Assembly (NCBI GenBank): GCA_018698075.1
Contig: JABINT010000150.1
Span: 1 to 54,675 of the forward strand
Reading direction: 5' to 3'
Origin: Acidiferrobacteraceae bacterium
GTDB lineage: Bacteria > Pseudomonadota > Gammaproteobacteria > Arenicellales > UBA868
DNA: 54,675 nucleotides
Notes under the pieces: generated by a model
What the model was told of the DNA's origin: nothing
What the model saw: the letters and a program-made list of their open reading frames with translations, nothing else
The model's database searches: none
Program-made: the position numbers and the translations under genes
Part shown: one piece after another, positions 36,915 to 46,990 of the stretch
Layout: each line of letters starts with the position of its first letter
Numbering within the stretch: the first letter of the stretch is position 1

Positions 36915-38482
36915 AAAGCGCGATCAAATTGTTGTTGTGGCTGTTTGGGGCTACGTTTGTCCTGCTGGGGATCAGTTTGGTTTGGCTCGTCATGTTTTTT
37001 GAACCTTCAGATTACCGCGATGAAATTGCGCAGTGGCTCGCAGAGCGTACCGGATATCACTTTGTGATCGAAGGTGCGGTGTCGGTCGATTTTGAGCATG
37101 AACCGGTACGGGGATTTTTTGTGGATATCGGGGTGCGCGATGCCGAGTTGACCCGGGCGGACGAAATCCTCGGCGAGCAGCAACTACACCTGAGTGCTTT
37201 GGATTTCTCGGCGGATCTAGACGATCTGTTTGCCAGCGCCCGTGGCGCACCCCTTGCCGGCAAAGGGCGCTTTGATGTGGTTGATGCAGACTTGCGCAAG
37301 CTATTGGCCACTTCTAAAGTGAATTGGGATGCGTTTACGCCGCAGGCCTTCCGTTCGGTTAGTGCCACAAGTGACTTTGTGGTATCAGGCGATACTTTGT
37401 CCCTGACAGGCCTTGAGGTGTCGATGGACAAAACCCAGATTAGCGGTAATCTTGAAATTGAAAATTTGTCAGCGGATCAGGCCTTTCACTTCGATCTGAA
37501 TGTGCCATCGCTGGATCTGGAAAATCTCCTTCAATTGAGCGCCCAGGGGCCTTTTGATGGCCTGATTCTACTGAACCTGCCGGCTATTCTGGTTGCGCAA
37601 AGTGAGGTCACGGGATTACTTAAAATCGGAACGCTACGGTCCGGCGGGGTGACAATGAGTGATGTCGTCATGCCCCTTCGTGCCCACGGTGGCGTCATCG
37701 TTTCTTCACCAATCACTGCCGGCTTTTACGGTGGTGAGGCGCGCATCGATACGGTATTGCGGGTCGATGGCGCGCTTCTCGATTTTCGCACCCGACAGCA
37801 GATCAGCCAGTGCCGCTTGGGTGAATTGCTTAGTGATCTTGAACTCACTGGAGTGATCGAGGCGCGCGGCAGCCTCTCAGCGAATCTCGCTTTTTCAGGT
37901 GTGGATAAGGCCAGCCGAATTCAATCCGCCCGGGGCGTGATTGAGTTCGCTGCGGATCAAGGGCGGATCAAGGGCCTTGATCTGTCGACCCTGATAGAGC
38001 AATTGGGCCGTAATGCGGTCGGGATCGCCGATGATTCGATAGGCGAGAGCGCATTTACATCATTGGGAGATATTCGAGCCACTTTGCGAGTTGAGAAAGG
38101 TCTACTAATTAATGAAAATCTCGCCTTCCAGGCAGGAGGCCTGGAGGTACGCGGGGCCGGCGGATTGGCGCTTTTGAGCGAGCAGCTCGATTACCGTATC
38201 TCTTTGGCCCTTAACAACCGTGAGCTCGCGAGCGTGCTTCCGCCGCCGTTCAATAGCGGTATGATTGTATTGCCACTACGGATTAGTGGACAGTGGCATG
38301 CACCATCGTTGATGATAGATATGCCTCGGATGTTGCAACTGCAGTTTCAGGCAGCGATGGGAGGGGGCTCTGGACTAAAGACACCCCCGGCGGATGTCCG
38401 AGCTGCCCGCTTAGCGAAGGACCTGGACGCAGAGTTAGCCCAGGCTCTGGGTGGAGCACCTGACGCGGCAGCGGAGCAGTGA
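36911..38482 (+). CDS. AsmA-family envelope protein
   Basis: The 523-residue protein begins with a signal-anchor helix (residues about 5-28) and continues as a beta-rich periplasmic domain with AsmA features: IAQWLAERTGYHFVIEGAV near 40-58 and, in the C-terminal half, GRIKGLDLSTLIEQLGR and the FQAGGLEVRGAGGLALLSEQLDYRI repeat-strand section. AsmA proteins are inner-membrane anchored and are linked to phospholipid transport and outer-membrane homeostasis. Length is on the shorter side of the family. It overlaps dusA by ATGA. Confidence 0.88.
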   Translation: MKSAIKLLLWLFGATFVLLGISLVWLVMFFEPSDYRDEIAQWLAERTGYHFVIEGAVSVDFEHEPVRGFFVDIGVRDAELTRADEILGEQQLHLSALDFSADLDDLFASARGAPLAGKGRFDVVDADLRKLLATSKVNWDAFTPQAFRSVSATSDFVVSGDTLSLTGLEVSMDKTQISGNLEIENLSADQAFHFDLNVPSLDLENLLQLSAQGPFDGLILLNLPAILVAQSEVTGLLKIGTLRSGGVTMSDVVMPLRAHGGVIVSSPITAGFYGGEARIDTVLRVDGALLDFRTRQQISQCRLGELLSDLELTGVIEARGSLSANLAFSGVDKASRIQSARGVIEFAADQGRIKGLDLSTLIEQLGRNAVGIADDSIGESAFTSLGDIRATLRVEKGLLINENLAFQAGGLEVRGAGGLALLSEQLDYRISLALNNRELASVLPPPFNSGMIVLPLRISGQWHAPSLMIDMPRMLQLQFQAAMGGGSGLKTPPADVRAARLAKDLDAELAQALGGAPDAAAEQ

Positions 38483-38626
38483 AGCTTGCGCGTTATGGGC
38501 GCTGGGCGAGCGCTACCCACGCCGTTTACATTACACAACCTTAACGGCGTCGGTGCGGCAAGCGCGGCGCTAACACATGTTAAAACCTATGCCCGACCCG
38601 GCATTTACTGACAGACGGAGAGATTA

Positions 38627-40306
38627 ATGAGCGACAAGTTGAATAAGGTCAGTTCACGTATTACCCAACCCCGCTCGCAGGGCGCTTCTCAGGCCATGCT
38701 TTACGCTACCGGGATGAGTCGAGCCGACATGGATAAGCCACAAGTGGGCATCGCCAGCATGTGGTGGGAAGGTAACCCCTGCAATATGCATCTCAACGAT
38801 CTCGCAGCCCGTATCGGAGAGGGAGTCAATGATGCCGGCATGATCAGCATGCGGTTTAACACGATCGGCGTGAGCGACGGAATTTCTATGGGCACTGAGG
38901 GTATGAGTTACTCGTTACAGTCACGTGATCTGATTGCAGACTCCATTGAAACAGTCATGGGTGGGCAATGGTATGACGGACTTGTGACTGTACCGGGCTG
39001 TGATAAAAATATGCCCGGATGCCTGATTGCTATGGGCCGTGTCAACCGCCCATCGCTGATGGTTTACGGTGGCACCATCAAACCAGGCCATGCCAGCAAT
39101 CAGACAGTGGATATCGTCTCCGCATTTCAGAGTTATGGCCAGTACATCGCTGAAGCCATCAGCGATGACGAGCGTCAGGAAATTGTCACGCGGGCGTGCC
39201 CAGGCGCTGGCGCCTGCGGCGGAATGTACACCGCAAATACCATGGCCAGCGCTATCGAGGCGATGGGTATGTCGTTGCCGTACAGTGCTTCGACCCCAGC
39301 GGTGCTGCCGGCAAAAATGGAAGAATGTTTTCAGGCCGGCGCAGCGGTGCGTAAATTGCTTGAGCTCGATCTACGCCCGCGCGATATTATGACTCGGGAA
39401 GCCTTCGAAAACGCGATGGTTATCGTAACGGTACTGGGTGGGTCAACCAATGCCGTACTGCATCTGATCGCTATGGCTCGAGCAGTCGACGTTCCGTTGG
39501 GTATCGATGATTTCCAGAATGTCAGTGATCGCGTGCCCTTCCTTGCAGATCTCAAACCCAGCGGCCAGTATGTAATGGAAGACCTGCATAACGTCGGCGG
39601 TATCCCTGCTGTGATGCGTTATCTACTTGCGCAGGGGCTTCTTAATGGTGACGGTATGACTGTGACCGGCCAGACAATAGCGCAAAACCTTGAGCAACTG
39701 GCGGATCTGGAAGAAGGGCAGAAAGTGTTCCATTTTCTGGATAACCCAATCAAGGAGACAGGGCACATCCGCATCCTCAAGGGCAATCTTGCCCCCGGGG
39801 GTTCGGTGGCCAAGATTACCGGCAAAGAAGGACGCCAATTCAGCGGGCCTGCTCGTGTTTTTGATGGTGAAGAGGCAATGTTGGGCGCCTTGGAAGAAGG
39901 TCAAATCAAAAAGGGCGATGTAATCGTAATCCGGTACGAAGGCCCCAAAGGCGGCCCAGGCATGCCCGAGATGTTGACTCCAACCTCGGCCATCATGGGT
40001 GCGGGGTTGGGCTTGGATGTGGCACTGATTACGGACGGGCGGTTTTCGGGCGGCTCACATGGTTTTATCATAGGCCACGTTGTGCCTGAGGCCCAGGAGG
40101 GAGGGCCGATTGGGTTAATCAGAGATGGTGACATCATCACCCTGGACGCAGATGCCAACACGATTGATGTGACCCTTTCTGATGCCGAACTTGCTGAGCG
40201 AAAGGCAAACTGGAGCATGCCGGCGTACAAAACAACGCGCGGTACGCTTCATAAGTACATCAAAAACGTCAAGACGGCGAGCGAGGGCTGTGTGACAGAC
40301 GAGTAG
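38627..40306 (+). CDS. ilvD: dihydroxy-acid dehydratase
   Basis: The 559-residue protein matches the IlvD/Edd family with iron-sulfur cysteines Cys52 (NPCNM), Cys124 in [11 protein letters not shown], and Cys near 197 in [12 protein letters not shown]. The length is that of the short [2Fe-2S] form rather than the enteric 616-residue one. It makes 2-keto acids in valine, leucine and isoleucine synthesis. GGAGAG nine bases before the ATG fixes the start. It stands alone: no other ilv gene is in the window. Confidence 0.95.
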   Translation: MSDKLNKVSSRITQPRSQGASQAMLYATGMSRADMDKPQVGIASMWWEGNPCNMHLNDLAARIGEGVNDAGMISMRFNTIGVSDGISMGTEGMSYSLQSRDLIADSIETVMGGQWYDGLVTVPGCDKNMPGCLIAMGRVNRPSLMVYGGTIKPGHASNQTVDIVSAFQSYGQYIAEAISDDERQEIVTRACPGAGACGGMYTANTMASAIEAMGMSLPYSASTPAVLPAKMEECFQAGAAVRKLLELDLRPRDIMTREAFENAMVIVTVLGGSTNAVLHLIAMARAVDVPLGIDDFQNVSDRVPFLADLKPSGQYVMEDLHNVGGIPAVMRYLLAQGLLNGDGMTVTGQTIAQNLEQLADLEEGQKVFHFLDNPIKETGHIRILKGNLAPGGSVAKITGKEGRQFSGPARVFDGEEAMLGALEEGQIKKGDVIVIRYEGPKGGPGMPEMLTPTSAIMGAGLGLDVALITDGRFSGGSHGFIIGHVVPEAQEGGPIGLIRDGDIITLDADANTIDVTLSDAELAERKANWSMPAYKTTRGTLHKYIKNVKTASEGCVTDE

Positions 40307-40863
40307 AGCGCCTCGGACGCAGACGTTAAGTTTTGCTAAAAGCGTATCCGATCGGGTGGGGGCACTGGTAAGCCACCGATGGGAGTATCAAATATAAGAG
40401 CGATCTAATATTTGAGCGCATTACCGCTAAAACGCGACACTGACAGGATCTGTCGCAGATGTGCCGGGGCCAATCGAGCGCCTACTGACTAGCTTGGCAC
40501 CCGGGGTCGGTGCGGCGAGTGCAGCAGCGCTCTTTTTACCAGCCATCCGATATCCTCAGGGGTCAATCATTTCAATACGCCTATTGGTCGTAATGGTCTG
40601 CGGGCGCTTGTCGATGTTGGACCTGATGGCGCGATCCTTGGCAGATGACGGCGCTTCGCTTGAGCAAGCTGCAAGCTCATTGGAGCCCAAGGTCTGACTC
40701 GCCATGCGCGACACCGGGCAGGCACAGGAAATCGCAGGACGTTAAGGAATCTGACTCAGCCCCAGAGTAATCTTGTGCAGCCGTGATGGTGTATCTGATC
40801 GCACGGCCGGTGCTATGGATTTGAGTCGCCTGCTAACGTGGATTCGCAGCGTGGTAGCGAAGA
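40307..40863. other. 557-base stretch without a confident gene
   Basis: Between ilvD and the ccmB stop I find no recognised gene on either strand. A 78-codon plus-strand frame (40461-40697) starting MPGPIERLLTSLAPGVG has no family likeness and no clear ribosome site. Two imperfect inverted repeats lie at 40351-40380 (ATCGGGTGG with CCACCGAT) and 40388-40415 (TCAAATAT with ATATTTGA), possibly the ilvD 3' structure. No ccmC remnant is visible downstream of ccmB. It may be decayed coding DNA. Confidence 0.4.
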
Positions 40864-41547
40864 TCAGTTCAAACTAATGCGCAATGCAGCGCTAGTTGCC
40901 AGCGGCGCTAACGAGAGTGCCAGGACTGCCATCGCGCCAAGAGCGTAAAAGTGTCCAGCCGTAGGCAGCCCGGCCTCAGCGGCCAGAACCACGCTTGCGC
41001 CGAAGATCAACACCGGAACATAAAGTGGAAGGACCAACAAAGTCAGGAGCAGGCCGCCGCGTTTCACCCCGACGGTCAACGCCATCCCGACTGCACCAAT
41101 CAGGCTGAGTGTTGGTGTACCCAGTGCCAGCGCGGCCAGTAGCGTTAGTTGCCCGGTAACGCTCATATTAAGAAGTATTCCGAGCAACGGCGCCGCTATA
41201 AGGAGAGGTAAGCCGGTGGCACACCAATGGACGAAAACCTTACTCAATACCAGTGCCGAGAGGGGGTGAAGCCCAAGCGCCATCTGTTCTAGCGTGCCGT
41301 CTTCAAAATCGGAACGAAAAAGACCTTCGAGTGCTAACAGGGTCGCGAGCAGCGCCGCTACCCAGACGATTCCCGAGCCGATAAGCGCCAGTTGCGCGGG
41401 GTCCGATCCCACGCCAAAGGGAAATAGTGTAACCACGATGATGAAAAACAGCACCGGGTTGGCAATTTCAAAGCGATGTCGAACAACCAGTCGGATATCC
41501 CGACGGACCAGGGCGACCAGAGCATTACCAAGCGTGGGCACCATCAC
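40864..41547 (-). CDS. ccmB: heme exporter protein CcmB
   Basis: The 227-residue protein has six membrane helices and the CcmB sequence plan: RRDIRLVVRHRFEIANPVLFF at the start, the cytoplasmic coupling loop FRSDFEDGTLEQMALG, and PTLSLIGAVGMALTVG. With CcmA and CcmC it forms the ABC complex that releases heme-charged CcmE for c-type cytochrome assembly. It overlaps ccmA by four bases (ATGA) and follows it. ccmC and the rest of the set are not next to it. Confidence 0.93.
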   Translation of the reverse strand: MMVPTLGNALVALVRRDIRLVVRHRFEIANPVLFFIIVVTLFPFGVGSDPAQLALIGSGIVWVAALLATLLALEGLFRSDFEDGTLEQMALGLHPLSALVLSKVFVHWCATGLPLLIAAPLLGILLNMSVTGQLTLLAALALGTPTLSLIGAVGMALTVGVKRGGLLLTLLVLPLYVPVLIFGASVVLAAEAGLPTAGHFYALGAMAVLALSLAPLATSAALRISLN

Positions 41548-42170
41548 GAACTCAATTCGATAGTTGTGATTGGGTGTTGCGCGACCTGAATGGCTTGGTG
41601 GCTGGTAAAAATCACCATTCCGCCGGCATCGAGGTGGGTACCGAGCAGGGTTTCAATGTTGCTGACTCCTTGCGAGTCGATCGCAGAGCATGGTTCATCG
41701 AGAATCCACAAAAGGGCGCTGGTAAGGTGTAATCGGGCAATAGCGACGCGTCGAAGTTGCCCAGCCGATAGATGACGACATAAAAGATTAGCCGAGGCAT
41801 CCAGTCCTACGCGTTCGAGCACCTCATCAATGTCCACGTGCTCTTGGGCCGCCTGCAAAGAAAGCGCAAACAACAGGTTCTCTCGTGCGGTCAGGTCGAG
41901 TTTTAATCCAGGGGCGTGGCCTACATACGCCAATTGCGCATGGTAGCGGGCGCGATCCTGGTCGATAGGTGCTCCGTCCCACAGTACCTCACCGTGCTCC
42001 GGCAGACTAAGACCGCATAGGATACGCAGCAGGCTGGTTTTGCCTGCGCCGTTAGTGCCACGCACTTGGCAGATCTCACCAGGGTGGATCTGAAAACTGA
42101 TATCCTCGAATAACAGTCGGGTACCCCGCACGCAACCCAGAGAACGGGCTTCAAGCATGTTCAATTGCAT
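41544..42170 (-). CDS. ccmA: heme exporter ATP-binding protein CcmA
   Basis: The 208-residue ATPase has Walker A GTNGAGKTSLLRIL near 39-52, the ABC signature LSAGQLRRVAIARL and Walker B LWILDEP. The small size and the SAGQ signature are typical of CcmA. It powers heme transfer to CcmE with CcmB and CcmC. ATG at 42168-42170; a second ATG four codons on (MLEARSLG) would fit equally well. It is the first gene of a two-gene unit with ccmB. Confidence 0.94.
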   Translation of the reverse strand: MQLNMLEARSLGCVRGTRLLFEDISFQIHPGEICQVRGTNGAGKTSLLRILCGLSLPEHGEVLWDGAPIDQDRARYHAQLAYVGHAPGLKLDLTARENLLFALSLQAAQEHVDIDEVLERVGLDASANLLCRHLSAGQLRRVAIARLHLTSALLWILDEPCSAIDSQGVSNIETLLGTHLDAGGMVIFTSHQAIQVAQHPITTIELSS

Positions 42171-42553
42171 TAAGCCTCATTCGTGGTATTGGGCTTTCGG
42201 TATCGATCAGTCATGGTGTGAGATGCGGGTTTACGGTCAGATTATGGGGCCAATCCCCTGCACATGCTCCAGCCCGGATTAGAATTGGTGCCGTCCACCG
42301 ATCTATACTTGAATTGTAGCTACGCTCACACGGTGAAGCACAGACATTATCCGGAGATTTAATCCTGCTGGCCTTAGAAAGTGAGAAGGATCTCATAGCC
42401 ATCTCAGTTTCTCACAAGGTGGTTATCTTGATGACGTATTCAGACTATCAAACTTCCTCAAGCGCAGCGATGATTTGATTAAAACAGTCTATCAATGTCC
42501 AGAGAGTATCCCGCTACAATGCCTCCGTCTGCTCGATCAAGGCTGGAAAATTT
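42171..42553. other. 383-base divergent intergenic region
   Basis: This separates ccmA (minus) from the formate dehydrogenase gene (plus) and must hold both promoters. I find no convincing consensus promoter and no known motif such as an NtrC or FNR site. A 63-codon minus frame (42211-42402) has no family likeness. No repeat is notable. Confidence 0.3.
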
Positions 42554-44233
42554 ATGAAAAACCCCAACACCAAGCGTAATCGCCTTCCCGGGCGCGCTAA
42601 GGGCCGCGCTGTCGATGCTATTGCACGAGATGAAGTGCTTGAAGCAATCGACGGCATTAGCCGGGCAGCGGATCAACTGATCGAATGCTTGCACCGATTA
42701 CAAGATACGCATGGATATTTGTCAGCGCAGCATCTAGTGGCGTTGGCAGATGTGCTGGGGCTCGCGCCGACTGAAGTGTATGAAGTGGCCACTTTTTACC
42801 ATCACTTTGACGTGGTTCGCGAAGGTGAAACCCCGCCACCCCCGCTGACAGTTCGGGTGTGTAACTCGGTAACCTGTGAGATGTTTGGCGCCACCCAATT
42901 GCTGGATGCACTGCAAAAGGGACTAGGAGACGGCGTTCGGGTCCAGGCAGTGCCTTGTGTCGGGCGTTGCGATCAGGCACCCGTTGCCGTGGTCGGTAAG
43001 CGCGCAGTGACTCACGCTACTCGGCAGAGCGTATCCGAGTGCCTCGATGCGGACCTGACAGGGCCGGGTACACCCGATGATTGGATTCGTTTTGAGGCCT
43101 ATTGTGCCGATGGGGGCTATGCTTTGGCGCGTCGTTGTAACGACGACAATCAACTTGGCGAGGTAATCATTAATGAACTCGAGTCCTCCGGGCTTCGAGG
43201 CCTTGGCGGCGCTGGTTTTCCAGCCGGGCGTAAGTGGCGCATCCTCAAAGAGCAAGGTGCACCGAGGTTGATGGCGGTCAATATCGATGAGGGCGAACCG
43301 GGCACTTTCAAAGACCGCTATTACCTGGAGCGTGATCCGCACCGCTTTCTCGAAGGTGTGTTGATAGCCGCCCAGGTGATTGGCATTGATGCGTGCTATC
43401 TCTATGTTCGAGACGAATATCCTGGTGTGATCGAGATTCTCCAGAGTGCGATTAAGGAACTTCAGGACGGTTTCGATCGATCGCTTCCCGAATTGTTTGT
43501 GCGCCGTGGTGCCGGGGCCTATATCTGCGGTGAAGAGTCGGCGATGATCGAGTCGATTGAGGGCAAACGCGGTATGCCGCGGCTACGCCCGCCCTATGTG
43601 GCCGAGGTTGGTCTGTTTGGTCGTCCCACGCTGGAGCACAACTGCGAGACACTTTATTGGGTTCGAGAAATCATCGAGCGAGGCGCTAAGTGGTTTAGTG
43701 GTGAAGGCCGTCGTGGGCGCCAGGGGCTTCGCTCATTTTCGGTCAGCGGCCGGATAAACAAACCAGGGGTGCACCTTGCGCCGGCTGGCATTAGCGTGCG
43801 CGAACTGATCGATGAATACTGCGGCGGAATGCCCGAAGGGCATAGCCTTTATGCGTATTTTCCGGGCGGGGCCTCAGGCGGTATCCTGCCTGCCACACTG
43901 GCTGACGAGCCATTGGATTTTGATACGCTACAAACGCATGGCTGTTTCATCGGCTCGGCCGCTGTGATCATTCTTTCCGATCACGATCGAGTAAGAGATG
44001 CTGCGCGTAACACCATCCAGTTTTTCGCCCACGAATCCTGCGGCCAGTGCACGCCATGTCGAGTGGGATGTAGCCGGGCGGCGCAGTTAATGGAAAGCCC
44101 CAGTTGGGATGCTCCTTTGCTTGAGGAGCTTGCCACGGTGATGGAAGATGCCTCGATCTGCGGGCTCGGTCAGGCCGCACCAAACCCCATACGTTGTACG
44201 ATCCGCTATTTTCCCAAGGAGGTTGGCTGTTAA
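42554..44233 (+). CDS. fdsB: NAD-dependent formate dehydrogenase, fused gamma-beta (FdsG-FdsB) subunit
   Basis: The 559-residue protein joins two modules usually on separate genes. The N-terminal part (to about 160) is NuoE/FdsG-like, with 2Fe-2S cysteines in CNSVTC and CVGRC. The rest is NuoF/FdsB-like: FMN site GLRGLGGAGFPAGRKW, NIDEGEPGTFKDRYY, NADH loop GAYICGEESAMIESIEG and 4Fe-4S ligands ESCGQCTPCRVG. It would pass electrons from formate to NAD. Its TAA overlaps the ATG of the catalytic subunit (TAATG), so both are translated together. NAD-reducing hydrogenase or complex I parts are less likely given the partner gene. Confidence 0.9.
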   Translation: MKNPNTKRNRLPGRAKGRAVDAIARDEVLEAIDGISRAADQLIECLHRLQDTHGYLSAQHLVALADVLGLAPTEVYEVATFYHHFDVVREGETPPPPLTVRVCNSVTCEMFGATQLLDALQKGLGDGVRVQAVPCVGRCDQAPVAVVGKRAVTHATRQSVSECLDADLTGPGTPDDWIRFEAYCADGGYALARRCNDDNQLGEVIINELESSGLRGLGGAGFPAGRKWRILKEQGAPRLMAVNIDEGEPGTFKDRYYLERDPHRFLEGVLIAAQVIGIDACYLYVRDEYPGVIEILQSAIKELQDGFDRSLPELFVRRGAGAYICGEESAMIESIEGKRGMPRLRPPYVAEVGLFGRPTLEHNCETLYWVREIIERGAKWFSGEGRRGRQGLRSFSVSGRINKPGVHLAPAGISVRELIDEYCGGMPEGHSLYAYFPGGASGGILPATLADEPLDFDTLQTHGCFIGSAAVIILSDHDRVRDAARNTIQFFAHESCGQCTPCRVGCSRAAQLMESPSWDAPLLEELATVMEDASICGLGQAAPNPIRCTIRYFPKEVGC

Positions 44234-46974
44234 TGAGCCTTTCCGATTCCAGCGTCGACGCCACCGTTAGTTTCTCCTTAAATGGCCGCGAGGTCAGTGC
44301 AGGCCCGGGCGAGAGTATCTTGCAGGTGGCGCGCCGGGAAGAGATAGAGATTCCGCATCTGTGCTACGCAGATGGCCTTGCCGCCGCCGGCAACTGCCGC
44401 GCCTGTATGGTAGAGATCGACGGTGAGCGGGTGTTGGCACCTTCGTGCTGTCGGACACCGGTCGAAGGAATGCGCGTTGTCAGTAACAGTGCCCGCGCTA
44501 AAAGTTCTCAGTCGTTGATACTTGAGTTACTGCGTGGCGAGGTTGGCGAATCCAGCCACACCCAGGCATCTGAACTTGATGAGTGGTGCAACAAACTCGA
44601 TGTGGGTACAAGCCGTTTTGGTGGCCGAATTCAACCCAGTGCGGATATTTCCCATCCGGCGATCACGGTTAAGCTGGAGAGTTGCATCCAGTGTACCCGT
44701 TGCGTCAGAGCCTGCCGCGAGGAGCAAATGAACGATGTGATTGGGCTTGCCTTTCGCGGTGCTCACGCACAGATCGTCTTCGATCTGGGTGATGCCCTTG
44801 GTCAGAGCTCGTGCGTTGGCTGCGGCGAATGCGTACAGGCCTGCCCCACGGGGGCGTTAATGCCGGCCGGCGACGTGGGCCTTGAAAATATAGACAAGAC
44901 GGTCGATTCGGCTTGCCCCTACTGCGGTGTCGGATGCCTTCTGACCTATCATATAAAAGATAACCAGATTCAGTATGTGACCGGCCGTGATGGACCCGCT
45001 AATAAAGGCCGGCTTTGTGTAAAAGGGCGTTATGGTTTTGACTATGTCAGCCATGCTGAGCGCTTGACGGTACCCTGGGTTCGAAAAGAAGGAATCCCCA
45101 AGGGTTTAAACGATCATTTCGATCCGGCAGATCCGGCAAAAATGTTTCGCCCAGCTTCCTGGGAAGAGGCGCTGGAGATTGCCGCTAATGGACTAAAACA
45201 TATTCGGGATGCGCATGGGCCTAACGCATTGGCCGGTTTTGGGTCGGCCAAAGGAAGCAACGAAGAAGCCTATCTATTTCAGAAACTGGTGCGCACCGGC
45301 TTTGGCACAAACAACGTTGATCACTGTACCCGGCTTTGCCATGCCTCATCGGTGGTAGCCCTGCTTGAAGGCATCGGCTCGGGTGCGGTCTCCAATCAGG
45401 TGGAAGACGCAGCTTTGGCTGAAGTCATCGTAGTGATCGGTGCCAACCCCACCAGTAATCATCCGGTCGCCGCGACCTTTATCAAAAACGCGTCCCGGCG
45501 CGGCGCGACGCTGATCGTGATGGACCCCCGTCGTACTGATATCGCACGCCACGCAGATCATTTTCTACAGTTTCGTGTGGATACTGATGTCGCATTATTA
45601 AACGCGATGATTCACACCATTATCGATGAAGACCTTGTCGATTCGGATTTCATTGCATCGCGTACCCATAACTTCGAAGCACTCAGTGAGAACGTCAAAC
45701 AGTTTAGCCCCGAGGAGATGGCCCCGATCTGCGGTATCGATGCCGATGTGATCCGCAAGACGGCGCGAGCCTATGCGTGCTCCCGCGGGTCGATTATTTT
45801 CTGGGGCATGGGTATTTCTCAGCACGTACACGGTACCGATAACGCGCGTTGTTTGATTGCGCTTTCGTTGATGACTGGCAATATCGGCCGTCCCGGAACC
45901 GGGTTGCATCCTTTGCGTGGTCAAAATAACGTACAGGGTGCTTCGGATGCCGGATTGATACCGATGATGTTTCCGGATTACCGCCGGGTCGACGATAACG
46001 ATGCCAGTGAATTCTTCAGCCAATACTGGAACGCGTCCCTTGACAAGATCCCAGGTCTTACGGTGGTTGAGATTATGGATGCGGCCTGTGAGGGGCGCAT
46101 TAAGGGCATGTATGTCATGGGGGAAAATCCGGCGATGTCTGACCCAAACCTTAATCATGCCCGCGCCGGCCTCGCGGCATTGGATCACTTGGTCGTGCAG
46201 GATATCTTTTTGACCGAAACGGCCGCGTACGCCGATGTGGTATTGCCGGCTTCAGCTTTTCCCGAGAAAACCGGTACATTTTCCAATACCGACCGTCGTG
46301 TCCAGATGGGCCGCCAAGCGCTGGGCCTGCCCGGCGAGGCGCGTCACGATATCTGGATCATTCAGCAACTGGCTGCGCGACTTGGCCTGGGCTGGGAATA
46401 TGATGATGTCAGTGACGTGTTTGAAGAGATGCGGGGGGCGATGCCAAGCATTGCCGGGATGACCTGGCAGCGTTTAGAGCAAGAACACAGTATTACCTAT
46501 CCGTGCGCCGGTGATCAGGATCCGGGTCAGGGCGTGGTATTTCAGGAGAAGTTTCCAACGGCGGATGGCCGCGGACGTTTTGTCCCCGCCAAGCCTGAGA
46601 GCGCCGATGAGATGCCAGATGAGGAGTACCCTTTCGTATTAATCACTGGGCGTCAGCTTGAGCACTGGCATACCGGATCTATGACCCGCCGTGCCAGAGT
46701 GCTCGACGCCATTGAACCTGAGGCTGTGATCAGTGCGCACCCCGAAGACCTTGAACGACTCGGGATTAGTGAAGGCAGGGCACTTCGGGTCGCATCACGG
46801 CGCGGTGAGCTGGTGGCGCTCGCACGCGCTGATCGCGGACTACAACGCGGCGAGATCTTCATACCATTTTGTTATCGCGAAGCGGCGGCCAACTTATTGA
46901 CTAACGCCGCTTTGGATCCGTTCGGCAAGATCGCCGAAGTCAAGTACTGTGCAGTAAAAGTTAACCCGGCCTGA
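44233..46974 (+). CDS. fdsA: formate dehydrogenase catalytic (alpha) subunit
   Basis: From the ATG at 44233 it has 913 residues. N-terminal 2Fe-2S plant-type ferredoxin domain (IPHLCYADG ... NCRACMVEI), two 4Fe-4S sites (CIQCTRCVRACREEQ; CVGCGECVQACPTGAL), then the molybdopterin domain with CPYCGVGC and a Cys ligand to Mo or W in NVDHCTRLCHASSV, as in Rhodobacter FdsA. A cysteine rather than selenocysteine is coded. Cytosolic, as no Tat signal is seen. It oxidises formate to CO2 for NADH or runs in reverse. fdhD and fdsD are not adjacent. A start 13 codons upstream overlaps the previous gene and is rejected. Confidence 0.92.
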   Translation: MSLSDSSVDATVSFSLNGREVSAGPGESILQVARREEIEIPHLCYADGLAAAGNCRACMVEIDGERVLAPSCCRTPVEGMRVVSNSARAKSSQSLILELLRGEVGESSHTQASELDEWCNKLDVGTSRFGGRIQPSADISHPAITVKLESCIQCTRCVRACREEQMNDVIGLAFRGAHAQIVFDLGDALGQSSCVGCGECVQACPTGALMPAGDVGLENIDKTVDSACPYCGVGCLLTYHIKDNQIQYVTGRDGPANKGRLCVKGRYGFDYVSHAERLTVPWVRKEGIPKGLNDHFDPADPAKMFRPASWEEALEIAANGLKHIRDAHGPNALAGFGSAKGSNEEAYLFQKLVRTGFGTNNVDHCTRLCHASSVVALLEGIGSGAVSNQVEDAALAEVIVVIGANPTSNHPVAATFIKNASRRGATLIVMDPRRTDIARHADHFLQFRVDTDVALLNAMIHTIIDEDLVDSDFIASRTHNFEALSENVKQFSPEEMAPICGIDADVIRKTARAYACSRGSIIFWGMGISQHVHGTDNARCLIALSLMTGNIGRPGTGLHPLRGQNNVQGASDAGLIPMMFPDYRRVDDNDASEFFSQYWNASLDKIPGLTVVEIMDAACEGRIKGMYVMGENPAMSDPNLNHARAGLAALDHLVVQDIFLTETAAYADVVLPASAFPEKTGTFSNTDRRVQMGRQALGLPGEARHDIWIIQQLAARLGLGWEYDDVSDVFEEMRGAMPSIAGMTWQRLEQEHSITYPCAGDQDPGQGVVFQEKFPTADGRGRFVPAKPESADEMPDEEYPFVLITGRQLEHWHTGSMTRRARVLDAIEPEAVISAHPEDLERLGISEGRALRVASRRGELVALARADRGLQRGEIFIPFCYREAAANLLTNAALDPFGKIAEVKYCAVKVNPA

Positions 46975-46990
46975 AGAATAAGGAGAAACC

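Noticed and set aside
40461..40697. 78-codon frame in the ilvD-ccmB gap
   Set aside because: No recognised family, no good ribosome site; not called as a gene.
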